A stretch of 64,000 nucleotides of DNA from Sulfurospirillum sp. (GTDB taxonomy: Bacteria > Campylobacterota > Campylobacteria > Campylobacterales > Sulfurospirillaceae), in the NCBI GenBank assembly GCA_016744795.1, contig JADGDR010000004.1:124001-188000 (forward strand), in the 5' to 3' direction. The notes below the pieces were generated by a model. The model was not told where the DNA came from and ran no database searches. It was given only the letters and a program-made list of their open reading frames with translations. Positions 42,688 to 54,446 of the stretch are shown here, one piece after another (the first letter of the stretch is position 1; each line of letters opens with the position of its first letter). A program made the translations under genes and the position numbers.

Positions 42688-43482
42688 ATGAAAAATGTAA
42701 TAGACATAGATACAGCAAAAAATCATTTGATTGAGCCTTATCATTTTAAAGTTCTTGGTGGAGTCAATAGCGTATATGATGGAGAAAAAGAGACTATATT
42801 AAAAGAAGATGTTGCTAAAGTAGTACAAAATGAGCCAACTCAAGTAGTCCAAAGTGAACCAATAGTTCAAGTAGATGAACAACAAAATAGATTTATAGAA
42901 GAGTTATTAAAAAAGAGTGACGAACTCTCTACAAATATTATTAAATTACAAATGCAAATTGAAAAACAAGAAGAAGATTTTAACAATAGAATGCAAAATG
43001 AGCTTAAAAGAGAAGCTGAAAATTCATATGAAAAAGGGTACCAAAAAGCCAAAGATGAATTAGAAGTTGGAATAAAAGAGATAAAAGTTAAATTTTTAAA
43101 TTCAATAAATATACTTGAAACAGAAGCGAAAAAAGGTGATGAATTTTTAAAACAGGTCGAAAGTGAATTATCATCTACAGCTGTAGAAGTGGCTCATGAG
43201 GTGATATTAAAAGAGATAAAACATTCTAGTAGTGAGATAGCATCAGTACTTTCGAAAAAACTTGTTGAAGAGTTAAAAGATGCAAAAAATATTAAGCTAA
43301 AAGTAAATCCAAAAGATTATGAAGCATTAAAAGAAATTTATTCTACAATAGAGCATATAAGAGTAGATAGCGATAGTGCAATTGTTGAAGGTGGGGTTGT
43401 AGTTTTGAGTGATGTTGGAAACTTGGACGGTAATATATCTACAAGATTAGAAAAAGTAAAAAATTTAATAGAAAATGGTTAA
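42688..43482 (+). CDS. fliH: Flagellar assembly protein FliH
   Basis: Position after fliG; coiled coil with YEKGYQKAKDELE, C-terminal VNPKDYEAL. Confidence 0.85.
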   Translation: MKNVIDIDTAKNHLIEPYHFKVLGGVNSVYDGEKETILKEDVAKVVQNEPTQVVQSEPIVQVDEQQNRFIEELLKKSDELSTNIIKLQMQIEKQEEDFNNRMQNELKREAENSYEKGYQKAKDELEVGIKEIKVKFLNSINILETEAKKGDEFLKQVESELSSTAVEVAHEVILKEIKHSSSEIASVLSKKLVEELKDAKNIKLKVNPKDYEALKEIYSTIEHIRVDSDSAIVEGGVVVLSDVGNLDGNISTRLEKVKNLIENG

Positions 43483-43485
43483 TAT

Positions 43486-45327
43486 ATGATAGAGGTAAAA
43501 GGTAAATCTGTAGAAGAGTTAAAAGACATATGTGTAACTCTTCGTAAAAAAATAATAGAAACTGTTAGTAAAAATGGTGGTCATCTTAGTAGTAATGTAG
43601 GTGCAGTTGAACTCATTGTTGCAATGCATTATGTTTTTGATGCAAAAAAGGATCCATTTATATTTGATGTTTCACATCAGTCATATCCACATAAACTTCT
43701 TACAGACAGATGGGATAGTTTTTCAACTCTAAGAGAGTTTGATGGAATTAGTGGTTATACAAGACCTAGTGAATCTGAATATGACTATTTTATTGCAGGG
43801 CATAGTTCTACTTCTATCTCTTTAGCATTAGGGGCTGCTAAGTCTATAAAGCTTAAAAAGGAACAAGATAAAAGAGTTCCAATAGCACTTATTGGTGATG
43901 GGTCAATGACTGCAGGTATGGCTTATGAAGCTCTTAATGAATTAGGAGATATAAAATTGCCAGTGATTATTATCTTAAATGATAATAAAATGAGTATAGC
44001 AAAACCAATAGGAGCTATTAGTAAGTTTCTTTCTCATGCAATAGCAGGGGATTTTTTTCAAAAAATTAAGAAAAAAACAGAATACGTTTTACAGTATCTT
44101 CCAGAGGGTGCTACGTATATGGCAAAAAAGTTTGAAGAGAGTCTTAAGCTTATTACTCCTGGAATGCTTTTTGAAGAGCTTGGTATCGATTATATTGGTC
44201 CAGTTGATGGGCATAATGTAGAGGAGCTTATACGTGCATATGAGTTGGCAAAAAATCTAAAAAAACCTGTCATTATTCATGCCCAAACTTTAAAAGGTAA
44301 AGGTTATGAGATAGCAGAGGGTTATGAAGAGAACTGGCATGGAGTTGGACCCTTTGATATTGATAGTGGAAAGTCAACAAAAAGTATCTCTCTAACAAAA
44401 AGTGCAACTAGTATATATAGTGATGCTTTATCAAAACTTGCAAATAAACATGAAAATGTGGTAGGTGTGACTGCGGCTATGCCAACAGGAACAGGTATGA
44501 GTAGGCTTATAAGTGAGTTTCCTAGTCGTTTTTGGGATGTTGCTATTGCTGAACAGCATGCTGTTACATCAATGAGTGCTATGGCAAAAGAGGGGTTTAA
44601 ACCTTTTATTACTATTTATTCTACATTTTTGCAACGTGCATACGACCAAGTTATTCATGATGCTTGTATTATGAATTTAAATGTTGTTTTTGCACTTGAT
44701 AGGGCTGGTATTGTTGGAGAAGATGGAGAGACTCATCAAGGAGCTTTCGATATATCATATTTATGTGCTATACCAAATATGACAATTTTTGCACCTAGAG
44801 ATGAGCTTAGTATGTATAGGGCAGTAGAGTATGCATATAAACATCAAGGACCATGTTCTTTACGTTATCCTAGAGGTTCTTTTTTGGATTGTGGTAAAGT
44901 TGAAGATTTACCTTTTGAGTTAGGTAAAGCTCAATTGTTAAAAGAGGGTAAGAGCAAAACTCTTCTTATTGGTTATGGAAGTGGTGTTGGAAAAGCACTT
45001 GAAGTAGCTAAAGTTTTAAAAGAAGATGGCTTAGATTGTGCAGTTTTAGATTTAAGATTTGTTAAACCAATTGATATAGAAATGTTGGAAAAACTTTCTA
45101 AAAAATATAAAGATTGGTTTGTCATAAGTGATAGCAGCAAAATAGGTGGAGTAGGATCAACAATAACGTGTCTTAAAAACGATTTTGCATGGGATAGTGT
45201 AAAAATTGTTAGTTTTGAATATAAAGATGAATTTATTAAACATGGAAATACACAATTAGTTGAAGAGTATTTGTCTATTTTGCCAAAGCAAATTGCTCAA
45301 AAAATTAAAAATAATAATAGAGGATAG
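43486..45327 (+). CDS. dxs: 1-deoxy-D-xylulose-5-phosphate synthase
   Basis: GGHLSSNVGAVELIVAMHYVFD, GDGSMTAGMAYEALN, AEQHAVTSM. Confidence 0.97.
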   Translation: MIEVKGKSVEELKDICVTLRKKIIETVSKNGGHLSSNVGAVELIVAMHYVFDAKKDPFIFDVSHQSYPHKLLTDRWDSFSTLREFDGISGYTRPSESEYDYFIAGHSSTSISLALGAAKSIKLKKEQDKRVPIALIGDGSMTAGMAYEALNELGDIKLPVIIILNDNKMSIAKPIGAISKFLSHAIAGDFFQKIKKKTEYVLQYLPEGATYMAKKFEESLKLITPGMLFEELGIDYIGPVDGHNVEELIRAYELAKNLKKPVIIHAQTLKGKGYEIAEGYEENWHGVGPFDIDSGKSTKSISLTKSATSIYSDALSKLANKHENVVGVTAAMPTGTGMSRLISEFPSRFWDVAIAEQHAVTSMSAMAKEGFKPFITIYSTFLQRAYDQVIHDACIMNLNVVFALDRAGIVGEDGETHQGAFDISYLCAIPNMTIFAPRDELSMYRAVEYAYKHQGPCSLRYPRGSFLDCGKVEDLPFELGKAQLLKEGKSKTLLIGYGSGVGKALEVAKVLKEDGLDCAVLDLRFVKPIDIEMLEKLSKKYKDWFVISDSSKIGGVGSTITCLKNDFAWDSVKIVSFEYKDEFIKHGNTQLVEEYLSILPKQIAQKIKNNNRG

Positions 45328-45329
45328 GT

Positions 45330-45737
45330 ATGGAATTTTTAACAGTCTTAAAAGAAAGAGGACTTAAAGCAACACCTCAAAGAGTTGCCGTGCTTAAAGA
45401 ATTAGATAAAAAAACACATCCAACTATGGAAGAGATGTATAGTAATATTAAAGAAGATAATCCAACAATATCTTTAGCAACAATTTATAAAAATGTTAAT
45501 TTGTTAAAAGAGCAAGGTATAGTAATAGAGATAAATATGCCAAATGGAAAAATGAGATATGATTATTTATCATACCCTCATATACATTTAGTATGTAAAA
45601 GTTGTGGTTATATTGAAGATTTAGATTACGATGAAAATTTATTTAAGTTTCAAAAAAGTATTGAAGATAGTAAAGGTGTAATAATAGACAGACTTGATGT
45701 TGTAGCCTCAGTGGAAAGTTGTAAGTTTTGTAAATAA
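45330..45737 (+). CDS. Fur-family transcriptional regulator (Fur/PerR)
   Basis: LKERGLKATPQRVAVL, ISLATIYKNVNLL, CxxC pairs. Confidence 0.92.
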   Translation: MEFLTVLKERGLKATPQRVAVLKELDKKTHPTMEEMYSNIKEDNPTISLATIYKNVNLLKEQGIVIEINMPNGKMRYDYLSYPHIHLVCKSCGYIEDLDYDENLFKFQKSIEDSKGVIIDRLDVVASVESCKFCK

Positions 45738-45759
45738 GTAGGAGTATTTACTCCTACTT
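45736..45759. terminator. Hairpin between convergent Fur-family and peroxiredoxin genes
   Basis: AAGTAGGAGTA-TT-TACTCCTACTT, 11-bp perfect stem overlapping the Fur-family stop codon. Confidence 0.65.
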
Positions 45760-45768
45760 AATGTTTGA

Positions 45769-46365
45769 TTATAAATCGTTTTCGTGTTTGTCTAAGTACT
45801 CAGCAACACCTTTAGTTGTAGCTTTCATACCTTCGTCACCTTTTTGCCATCCAGCTGCACAAACTTCACCATGTTCATCAGTGAATTGCATTGCATCAAC
45901 CATACGAATCATCTCATCAACATTTCTTCCAAGAGGAAGGTCATTAATAACTGCATGTCTTATTATGCCTTTTGCATCTATAAGAAATGAGCCACGAAGT
46001 GCTACAGCTTTACCAAATAAAACATCATAATTTTTTGAAATCTTTTTATCAAGATCTGCAACTAGTGGAAAGTTAATTCTTCCAATACCACCTTGGTTAA
46101 CTGGAGTTTCTCTCCAAGCAAAGTGTGAAAATTGGCTATCAACTGAAACACCAATTACATTTACACCTCTATTTTTAAAATCGTCTACTCTTTTTGAGAA
46201 AGCAATAATCTCTGAAGGGCAAACAAAAGTAAAATCTAATGGGTAGAAAAATAGTACAGTACCTTTTTCTCCATAATTTTCACTTAGTTTAAAATTGTCA
46301 ACAATAGAGCCATCTGCTAAAACTGTAGTTGCTGTAAAATCTGGAGCGGGGTTTGTTACTAACAT
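45769..46365 (-). CDS. Typical 2-Cys peroxiredoxin (AhpC/TSA)
   Basis: FFYPLDFTFVCPSEIIAF, C-terminal EVCAAGW. Confidence 0.95.
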   Translation of the reverse strand: MLVTNPAPDFTATTVLADGSIVDNFKLSENYGEKGTVLFFYPLDFTFVCPSEIIAFSKRVDDFKNRGVNVIGVSVDSQFSHFAWRETPVNQGGIGRINFPLVADLDKKISKNYDVLFGKAVALRGSFLIDAKGIIRHAVINDLPLGRNVDEMIRMVDAMQFTDEHGEVCAAGWQKGDEGMKATTKGVAEYLDKHENDL

Positions 46366-46549
46366 GTAGTATCCTTTAGTAGTAATTTTTATTAATAGAG
46401 AATTGTAGCCAAGTAACTATTAGAGTAAGATTAAATTAGTCACAAAAAAGACACTGCTTTAATATAGAATTACAAAATCAAGATTAAATATATATTTAAC
46501 TAAGTTTTGATAGAATCATTAATTGAAACAATTTTATAAGGAGAAACAA

Positions 46550-46804
46550 ATGGCTGTAAAAATTACAGATACCTGTATTAGCTGTGGCGCATGTATTGAT
46601 GAGTGTCCAGTTGAAGCGATCGTTGATGAAGATGATAACCCAACGGGAGAGGACATATATTATGTTCATTCTGATAAATGTGTTGAGTGTATAACTCACC
46701 ATGATGAACCAGCATGTGCTGAAGCATGTCCAACTGAAGGATGTATTGTTTGGGATGCTCCCAAAACTGAAGGCGCTGTTGATGGAGAGCCTTGCGTAGA
46801 GTAG
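46550..46804 (+). CDS. fdxA: 4Fe-4S ferredoxin (FdxA-like)
   Basis: CISCGACIDECPVEAI, CVECITHHDEPACAEACP. Confidence 0.9.
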   Translation: MAVKITDTCISCGACIDECPVEAIVDEDDNPTGEDIYYVHSDKCVECITHHDEPACAEACPTEGCIVWDAPKTEGAVDGEPCVE

Positions 46805-46821
46805 TAAAACTACATTTAAAT

Positions 46822-46842
46822 GAGAGAACTTTAAGTTCTCTC
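46822..46842 (+). terminator. Intrinsic terminator after ferredoxin gene
   Basis: GAGAGAACTT-T-AAGTTCTCTC followed by AGCTTTTTT. Confidence 0.75.
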
Positions 46843-47021
46843 AGCTTTTTTCAAAATAAATTACAAATTTAATAATTCTCAAATCTTTTTTTTGGTATAC
46901 TCGCACGTTCTGTGCTTTACAGAATATCTTATTAAAAATTCTAGGTAATTGCCTAAGCTTTAGTAAGATGAATTTGGCTCGGTTTTATTCGGGGCAAATG
47001 AAGAAAATAAAAAGGGTATTT

Positions 47022-47435
47022 ATGGAACAAACTTTATCTATTATAAAACCAGATGCAGTTGCAAAAAATGTAATTGGAAAAATTGTTGACAGATTTGAGA
47101 CAAATGGACTTAAAATAGCTGCAATGAAAAGAGTTCAACTAAGTGCGGCAGATGCTGGTGCATTTTATGCAGTTCATGCACAACGTCCTTTTTTTGGTGA
47201 ACTTGTTGAGTTTATGACAAGTGGACCTGTTGTAGTAATGGTTCTTGAAGGTGAAAATGCACTATCTAAAAACCGTGAACTTATGGGTGCAACAAATCCT
47301 AAAGAAGCAGAAGCAGGAACTATAAGAGCTGATTTTGCTGAGAGTATTGATGCTAATGCAGTTCATGGAAGTGATTCTTTAGAAAATGCAAAAATCGAAA
47401 TTAACTTTTTCTTCTGCGGAAGAGAAATAGCGTAA
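47022..47435 (+). CDS. ndk: Nucleoside diphosphate kinase
   Basis: [32 protein letters not shown]; start moved to MEQTL. Confidence 0.96.
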   Translation: MEQTLSIIKPDAVAKNVIGKIVDRFETNGLKIAAMKRVQLSAADAGAFYAVHAQRPFFGELVEFMTSGPVVVMVLEGENALSKNRELMGATNPKEAEAGTIRADFAESIDANAVHGSDSLENAKIEINFFFCGREIA

Positions 47436-47442
47436 TTTAAGT

Positions 47443-47799
47443 ATGAAGATAGTTTTTAAAAAAGTTCCAAGTAGTGGAGTTGATTTTCAGACATCTTTTG
47501 AGGGTATCAAGTTTTACGGTAAACTTGAAAAGAAATCAAAAAGTCTAGTCCAATGTATTGGCAAGTTAGAGGGAACTTTAACTTGTTTATGTGATAGATG
47601 TGCAAAAGAGATATCTTTACATGTAAATGAAAAGATAGATTTGTTAGCAAGTGATGGAATATATGAGAGTAGTGAAGAGCTAGTCGAAGTGATGGAATTT
47701 TTTGATGAGACCGTAGATTTAGATACAATATTGTTGAGTGAAGTTGAGACACTAAAGAGTGATTATCATTATTGCTCTACATGTAATGAGACAGACTAA
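47443..47799 (+). CDS. DUF177/YceD-family protein
   Basis: Upstream of rpmF-plsX-fabH as in many bacteria; CLCDRCAKEI and YHYCSTC. Confidence 0.75.
   Translation: MKIVFKKVPSSGVDFQTSFEGIKFYGKLEKKSKSLVQCIGKLEGTLTCLCDRCAKEISLHVNEKIDLLASDGIYESSEELVEVMEFFDETVDLDTILLSEVETLKSDYHYCSTCNETD
47626..47637. repeat. Iterated palindrome TTTACATGTAAA
   Basis: Exact 12-mer in DUF177 gene. Confidence 0.9.
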
Positions 47800-47890
47800 A
47801 GTTATAGAAGCTTGCTTCGTACTTTAGTACAATAAATTTAGCTTGGGTTTTGCTCAAGTTAAAGTAAAAATTAAATAGTAAGGAAATATT

Positions 47891-48043
47891 ATGGCAGTAC
47901 CTAAGAGACGTGTAAGTAAGACAAGAGCAGCAAAGCGTAGAACACACTATACAGTAACATTACCAGTACCAGTTAAAGATAGTGACGGAACATGGAGAAT
48001 GCCTCACCGTGTAAACAAAACTACAGGCGAATATAAAAGCTAG
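47891..48043 (+). CDS. rpmF: 50S ribosomal protein L32
   Basis: Own translation, below ORF-track cutoff: [50 protein letters not shown]. Confidence 0.95.
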   Translation: MAVPKRRVSKTRAAKRRTHYTVTLPVPVKDSDGTWRMPHRVNKTTGEYKS

Positions 48044-49033
48044 ATGATAAATATAGCGATAGACGCTATGGGTGGTGACTTTGGTCCAACTCCAATTGTA
48101 CAAGGCACTATAAAAGCTCTCAAAGAGAGAGAATTTAGAGCTATTTTAGTTGGAAAAACTGAAGAAATAAAACCACTCATACCTTCTCGTTATCTAGATC
48201 GCGTCACTTTTGTAGAAGCTAGTGATGTCCTAGATATGAGTGATAGCGCAACAGAGGCACTTAAAAGAAAAGAGACTTCTATATATAAAGCAGTTGATTT
48301 AGTGCGACAACATGAGGCAGATGCTGTTGTATCTGTTGGTCACAGTGGAGCTACAATGAGTTTAGCAACATTAAGAATTGGTCGTTTAAAAGGTGTTTTA
48401 AGGCCTGCAATTGCAACTTTAATGCCTAGACCAATTGGAACACCAGCTTTAGTTTTAGATGTTGGAGCTAATGTTGATTGTAAAGCTGAGCACTTAGTTC
48501 AGTTTGCAGTAATGGGTGAAGCATATACTCGAGATGTTTTAAAAGTAAAAAATCCAAAAGTTGGTTTGTTATCAAATGGTGAAGAAAAAAGCAAAGGTAA
48601 CGAAGTAACAAAAAGTGCTTATGAAGAATTGATGAAAATGGATAGCTTTCATGGAAACATAGAAGGAAATGATATTTTTGATGGGGCTGTCAATGTTGTT
48701 GTTTGTGATGGTTTTGTTGGAAATATACTTTTAAAAACAAGTGAAGGTGTAGCTGAGTCTATAACCAAAATTATAAAAAGAAGTGTAAGAAAATCTCCTA
48801 TAGCAATTGCTGGAGCACTTTTGATGAGAAGAGTATTTAAAAGTTTGAAAAAACAAGTTGATTATGCAGAGTATGGTGGAGCACCACTTTTAGGCATAAA
48901 AGGCTGTGCTATTATTGGACATGGAAAAAGTAATGAAAAAGCGGTTAAAAATGCAATATTTCAAGCAATAACATTTTCAGATTCAAATATTAATGAAGAT
49001 ATCCAAATAGGGTTATCTAAAATAACTAACTAA
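48044..49033 (+). CDS. plsX: Phosphate acyltransferase
   Basis: [20 protein letters not shown]. Confidence 0.97.
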   Translation: MINIAIDAMGGDFGPTPIVQGTIKALKEREFRAILVGKTEEIKPLIPSRYLDRVTFVEASDVLDMSDSATEALKRKETSIYKAVDLVRQHEADAVVSVGHSGATMSLATLRIGRLKGVLRPAIATLMPRPIGTPALVLDVGANVDCKAEHLVQFAVMGEAYTRDVLKVKNPKVGLLSNGEEKSKGNEVTKSAYEELMKMDSFHGNIEGNDIFDGAVNVVVCDGFVGNILLKTSEGVAESITKIIKRSVRKSPIAIAGALLMRRVFKSLKKQVDYAEYGGAPLLGIKGCAIIGHGKSNEKAVKNAIFQAITFSDSNINEDIQIGLSKITN

Positions 49034-49044
49034 AAGGCTTTACA

Positions 49045-50049
49045 TTGTACGCAGCATTTAGATCTATCGGTAGTTATATACCAGAAAATATTTTAACAAA
49101 TCATGATTTAGAAAAGATGGTAGATACTAGTGATGAATGGATTGTAAAGCGTACAGGAATTAAAGAAAGAAGAATAGCAAACAAAGATGAAGTGACAAGT
49201 GATCTTGGCTATAAAGCGGCACTCCAAGCGATAGAGCGTAGTGATATTAGTGTAGATGAAATTGATATGGTTGTTTGTGCTACGCTAAGTCCAGATTACC
49301 TTACTATGCCCTCAACTGCTGCAATGATTTCACAAAAGCTTGGTATTAAAAATGTAATGGCATTTGATATAAGTGCTGCTTGTACAGGTTTTGTCTATCT
49401 TATGAGTCTTGCAAAATCATTTGTCGAATCAGGTGCAAAGAAAAATATTTTGATTGTTGGAGCAGAGAAGATTAGTAGTATTATTGATTACGAAGATCGT
49501 TCAACTTGCATTCTTTTTGGAGATGGTGCTGGTGCCGCAATCATTGGGCAAACAGAAGACAAAAATGAAGCTATTATTGATGTTCTAGCAAGTGCAAATG
49601 GGAACTTTGGTGAATTACTTATAACTCCAGGTGGTGGTTCAAAAAATCCTATTAGAGAAGATAATGTTAAGGACAAACTTCAGTATATGAAGATGGCTGG
49701 AAATGAAGTTTTTAAAGTTGCTGTAAAAACTCTTACAAATGATGTGATAGAAATACTTGCAAAAAATAAAATTGATGCAAGTGAAGTTGATATGTTTATA
49801 CCTCACCAAGCAAATTATCGTATTGTTGAAGCGGTTCGTTCAAAGTTGAATTTTCCAATAGAAAAAACAGCACTTACTGTAGCAAAGTATGGAAATACTT
49901 CTTCAGCTTCAATTCCTATGGCAATGAATGATATGTATGAGAGCGGTAGAGTTAAACATGGCGATTTGATGCTACTTGATGCCTTTGGTGGTGGATTTAC
50001 TTGGGGAAGTGCCCTAGTGAGATTTGCAGGAAAGAATTTTACTAAATAA
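49045..50049 (+). CDS. fabH: Beta-ketoacyl-ACP synthase III
   Basis: [46 protein letters not shown] start. Confidence 0.97.
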   Translation: MYAAFRSIGSYIPENILTNHDLEKMVDTSDEWIVKRTGIKERRIANKDEVTSDLGYKAALQAIERSDISVDEIDMVVCATLSPDYLTMPSTAAMISQKLGIKNVMAFDISAACTGFVYLMSLAKSFVESGAKKNILIVGAEKISSIIDYEDRSTCILFGDGAGAAIIGQTEDKNEAIIDVLASANGNFGELLITPGGGSKNPIREDNVKDKLQYMKMAGNEVFKVAVKTLTNDVIEILAKNKIDASEVDMFIPHQANYRIVEAVRSKLNFPIEKTALTVAKYGNTSSASIPMAMNDMYESGRVKHGDLMLLDAFGGGFTWGSALVRFAGKNFTK

Positions 50050-50283
50050 TTAGCTTAAAAACATACTAATTTAAATGATAATTTATCATATTTAAAATCA
50101 AATAAATAAATATTGTCAATAAAAATGATTACCAAAATACTTTTAAACTCTTTAATACCAGTCTAATTTACATATTATCAAAGTTTAATTTAATAAAAAT
50201 AGTAATATAAAATATTTATTTCCTATTTATATTAGCTTAAGTTCTAAGAGGTATACTTTTATTAAATTTATAGAGGAGTTGTA

Positions 50284-52335
50284 ATGAAAATAAATGATTT
50301 AACTATAAGAACTAAAGTTTTAGGTTTATTGATTTTAACAATGTTAGTAATGACATTGATTAGTACATATGAAGTTGTTAGTAAAAGCACAGCATTTATG
50401 ATTGATTCAAGTTTTAAAAAGTTAATCACAGAAAGAGAAATAAAGAAAAATCAAGTTGAAAATTTATTTAAAACGCAAATATCAGATATTAAGGTTTTAG
50501 CTAAGAGTGGTAATATATTAGAATTAGTTTCTGATTTAGTATATGTTAACAACGAGTTAGAAATAGGACCTGATGATCCATTTCCTGTAGGAAATAAAAT
50601 GACAAAAAATTTAATGGATCCACATGAAGAATTTTTCCAAGACTATGCTAAAGAGTATAAATATAGTGATATTTATATAATAGATGCAAAGTTTGGTCGA
50701 GTTATGTATTCACAAGCAAAACGCAGTGATTTTGGACTAAATATTAGAGTTGGTTCTCTAAAAAAGAGTGGTTTAGAAAAAGTTTGGGATGAAGTTAAAA
50801 AAAATAAAAAGCCAACTTTTGTTGATACTAAGACATACAAAGCAAATAAGAATGAACCAACAATGTTTTTGGGAGCACCTGTTTTTATTGATGGCGAAAT
50901 GGAAGCAATTTTAGTTTTTCAAATTGATATGGAACCAATTAATAAAATTATGCAATTTAGAAAAGGTTATGGTGTAACGCAAGAAGATTATGTAGTAGGA
51001 TTTGATTATTTAATGAGAAGTGATAGTTACTTAGATCCACAAGGACATTCAGTAAGTGCATCTTTTTTAAACCCTTCAAAAGGTTCTGTTAAAACAGTTG
51101 GAGTTAAAGAAGCTTTAAGTGGGAAAGAGGATTCTAAGGTAATTGTTGATTACAATGGAAATTTAGTCTTATCTTCATATGGTACAGTAAAAGTTGGAAA
51201 TGATTTTAAATGGGTAATACTTTCTGAAATTGATCAAGCTGAAGTTATGGTAGCACCAAATAAATTTAGAAATAGTATTTTACTCTCTTCGGTTATTGTT
51301 TTTATTGTTATGCTGATGATAGCAACATTTTTACTGAAAAGAGTATTAATTGATCCTTTAAAAAATATTGAAGCAGATTTACATGAATTTGAGGTCAATA
51401 AAGATTTAAGCCAAAGACTGCCAATAAATGGAAATGACGAGATAGGAAGCATAAGTGGTAGTACAAATAAATTTATTGATAGTGTTCAAAGTATTGTAAA
51501 AGAAGCTAAGATAAGTAGCTCAGAAAATAGCTCAATTGCAGAAGAATTATCTCAAACAGCATTACAAATTGGTAAAAAAGCAGAAGAAGAATCTAGTATA
51601 GTGCAAAGTGTAGCACAAAAAGGTAAAGAATTAGAAGAAGTATTAAATAGTTCAATACTAGAAGCAAAAGAGACAAAAGAAGAAATTGTAAAAACAGGAA
51701 AAAATTTAGAAGTTGCAAAATCAAAACTTTCAAAACTCTCAATTGGAGTACATGATAGTTCAATTGCAGAAGCACAAATGGCTGAGAAACTCCAACAATT
51801 AAGTAGTGATGCAGTTCAAGTAAAAGATATCTTAACTGTCATATCAGATATTGCAGACCAAACAAATTTATTGGCGCTGAATGCAGCAATTGAAGCTGCG
51901 CGTGCAGGAGAGCAAGGAAGAGGTTTTGCCGTAGTTGCTGACGAAGTAAGACAGCTTGCTGAAAGAACTCAAAAAAGTTTAGCTGAAATTAATGCAACTA
52001 TTAATGTCATTGTTCAATCCATAAGTGATACAACAGATCAGATAACTAAAAATTCAGAAAAGGCAACTATTTTAGCAGATAATTCTAGTGAAGTTGAACT
52101 TGATATTGGTCAAAGTGTAAGTAAGATGCAAGATGCAATTGTAGATATAGAAAAAATTATAAATGGTTATGTAGAAAATACAGATGATACTAACATTATA
52201 ATAAAAGAGATAGAAGAGATAAATAATCTTTCAAGTGACAATGCAAGAAGCGTAGAAGAAATAGCAGGTGCTACTGATCATATGTCACAGATGAGTGTAA
52301 AACTATCTAATTTATTGGATGAATACAAAGCATAA
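50284..52335 (+). CDS. Methyl-accepting chemotaxis protein with large periplasmic (Cache-like) domain
   Basis: Two TM segments flanking ~300 aa; [36 protein letters not shown]. Confidence 0.92.
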   Translation: MKINDLTIRTKVLGLLILTMLVMTLISTYEVVSKSTAFMIDSSFKKLITEREIKKNQVENLFKTQISDIKVLAKSGNILELVSDLVYVNNELEIGPDDPFPVGNKMTKNLMDPHEEFFQDYAKEYKYSDIYIIDAKFGRVMYSQAKRSDFGLNIRVGSLKKSGLEKVWDEVKKNKKPTFVDTKTYKANKNEPTMFLGAPVFIDGEMEAILVFQIDMEPINKIMQFRKGYGVTQEDYVVGFDYLMRSDSYLDPQGHSVSASFLNPSKGSVKTVGVKEALSGKEDSKVIVDYNGNLVLSSYGTVKVGNDFKWVILSEIDQAEVMVAPNKFRNSILLSSVIVFIVMLMIATFLLKRVLIDPLKNIEADLHEFEVNKDLSQRLPINGNDEIGSISGSTNKFIDSVQSIVKEAKISSSENSSIAEELSQTALQIGKKAEEESSIVQSVAQKGKELEEVLNSSILEAKETKEEIVKTGKNLEVAKSKLSKLSIGVHDSSIAEAQMAEKLQQLSSDAVQVKDILTVISDIADQTNLLALNAAIEAARAGEQGRGFAVVADEVRQLAERTQKSLAEINATINVIVQSISDTTDQITKNSEKATILADNSSEVELDIGQSVSKMQDAIVDIEKIINGYVENTDDTNIIIKEIEEINNLSSDNARSVEEIAGATDHMSQMSVKLSNLLDEYKA

Positions 52336-52532
52336 ACTGAGTATAAAAGTGGCAAAATGTAACATATTAATTTAAAGTCACTTAAGTTTAGTGGGCAAAA
52401 TTTATTTATGGAAGAATTTTTGTGAAATTTGGTAGCAAAATTTTTATTTTATAATTTTATCTACTAGTATATGTATATAAATAAAACTAAGTCTGATATA
52501 GTATTATATATATAATACAATAAAGGATATTT

Positions 52533-54386
52533 ATGAAAATTAAAACAAAATTAAATTTGGTTGCTATTGCTGTTGCAATGTCTTTTTTGGGAACTTTTCT
52601 TTATACAGATTATATTGTTAAAAAAATTTCAAAATTTGAACATCTTAAAAGAAGTTGTTTTTCTATGGAATTTGATGTTTTAGAGTTAAGAAAACATGAA
52701 AAAGATTTTTTAGTTAGAAAAGATTTAAAATATTTAGAAAATTTTAAAAAAACTTTTTCTAAAATTTTAAAAAAACTAAAACATGAAAAAGAGCTTTTTA
52801 TTAGTGAAGGCATGGAGTTTTCTGAAATATCAGAGTTTGAAAAAGTTGTACGAAGCTATAAAGATATTTTTATAAAAATTGTTAATTTACAAAAAAAGAT
52901 AGGATTTAATTATAAAGATGGATTATATGGTAGCCTTAGATCTTCAGCATATAAAGTTCAAGAAAATACTAAATCTCTGAATGATAACAATTTATATGCT
53001 AAAATTTTAACATTAAGAAAACATGAAAAAGATTTCATGCTTAGAATGGATATGAAATACATAGATAAATTTAGCAATGTTTATGCTGATACAGAACAAT
53101 ACGTAAATAATTTAGTAGATAATGATAATTTATTAGCAAATTTAAAAGAGTATAAAAAAGATTTTTTGCAACTTGTTAAAGCTGAAAAAGAAAAAGGGAT
53201 TACTAGTAATTCTGGTTTAATGAAAGAGATGAGAACTATTATACATGAAAATGAAATAATTATGGGATATCTCATAAAATCTTTGACTGTGTATAGCAAA
53301 AAGATTATTTCTTCTTTAGAAGAATTAGCTTTTTTTGCAGAGATATTTATTTTAATATTTATTTTACTAATAGTTTTATTCACATCAAGAAGAATAGGAA
53401 AGTCACTAACAAATATAGAGTTAACTTCAAAAGATTTGGCTGAAGGTAAGGGAGATTTAACTCAAAAATTGAATATTCAAGGTAATGATGAAATAGCAAG
53501 AGTAAGTCAATACATCAATAGATTTATTGAAAAAGTACAAATAACAGTAAAAGAAGCTAAATCTGCAAGTGCAGAAAACAGCTCTATTTCAGAAGAACTA
53601 TCTCAAACATCTTTACAAATAGGTTATAAGGTAGAAGAAGAAGCAAAGGTTGTTCAAGATGCAACAAAAAAAGGAAAAGAGTTACAAGAAGTTCTTAATC
53701 GTTCAATTGTAGAAGCAAAAGAGACAAAAGAAGAGGTAACTAAAACTGGTAAAAAATTACAAAATGCTAAATCTAAAATTGCTGAACTTTCTCATGGCGT
53801 TCATGCAAGTTCTGTTGCTGAAGTGGAAATGGCACAAAAACTACAACAATTAAATGCAGATGCAGAACAAGTAAAAGGTGTGCTTACTGTTATATCAGAC
53901 ATAGCTGACCAAACAAATTTACTTGCGTTAAATGCAGCAATAGAAGCTGCGCGTGCTGGTGAACATGGACGTGGATTTGCAGTTGTTGCTGATGAAGTAA
54001 GAACTTTGGCTGAGAGAACACAAAAAAGTTTAGCTGAAATTAATGCAACAATAAACGTTATTGTTCAATCTATCTCTGATACAACAGAACAGATAAACTT
54101 AAATTCAAAAAAAGCAAGCCAATTAGCTCAAAATTCAACTGAGGTAGAAAATGATATTGATGAGAGTGTAGATAATATGCAACATGCCATATCAGACATA
54201 GAAAAGATAATTAATGGATATGTAAATAATGCAGATGCTACAAATATAATAATTACTGAAGTTGAAAAGCTAAATCATCTTTCAAGTGAAAATGCAAGAA
54301 GTGTCGAAGAAATTGCAAGTGCAGTAGAGCATATGTCACAAATGAGTGTTAAGCTTACTGATTTATTAGTAAAATATAAAACATAA
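52533..54386 (+). CDS. Methyl-accepting chemotaxis protein with HBM-like helical sensor domain
   Basis: Two LRKHEKDF(L/M)xRxDxKY motifs in sensor; conserved MCP hairpin. Confidence 0.9.
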   Translation: MKIKTKLNLVAIAVAMSFLGTFLYTDYIVKKISKFEHLKRSCFSMEFDVLELRKHEKDFLVRKDLKYLENFKKTFSKILKKLKHEKELFISEGMEFSEISEFEKVVRSYKDIFIKIVNLQKKIGFNYKDGLYGSLRSSAYKVQENTKSLNDNNLYAKILTLRKHEKDFMLRMDMKYIDKFSNVYADTEQYVNNLVDNDNLLANLKEYKKDFLQLVKAEKEKGITSNSGLMKEMRTIIHENEIIMGYLIKSLTVYSKKIISSLEELAFFAEIFILIFILLIVLFTSRRIGKSLTNIELTSKDLAEGKGDLTQKLNIQGNDEIARVSQYINRFIEKVQITVKEAKSASAENSSISEELSQTSLQIGYKVEEEAKVVQDATKKGKELQEVLNRSIVEAKETKEEVTKTGKKLQNAKSKIAELSHGVHASSVAEVEMAQKLQQLNADAEQVKGVLTVISDIADQTNLLALNAAIEAARAGEHGRGFAVVADEVRTLAERTQKSLAEINATINVIVQSISDTTEQINLNSKKASQLAQNSTEVENDIDESVDNMQHAISDIEKIINGYVNNADATNIIITEVEKLNHLSSENARSVEEIASAVEHMSQMSVKLTDLLVKYKT

Positions 54387-54446
54387 GAAGTTCATGAACT
54401 TTTTATTTACTTAAATCTAGTATAATTTCCTTTTTTAAGGAATATT

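Noticed and set aside
46362-46368. ACATGTA at the peroxiredoxin start codon
   Set aside because: Lacks the leading T of TACATGTA and the extended arms; probably chance around the CAT (ATG) start codon.
50050-50283. AT-rich gap before the first MCP as possible RNA gene or regulator
   Set aside because: No tRNA-like or clear structured element recognised; probably just a promoter region.
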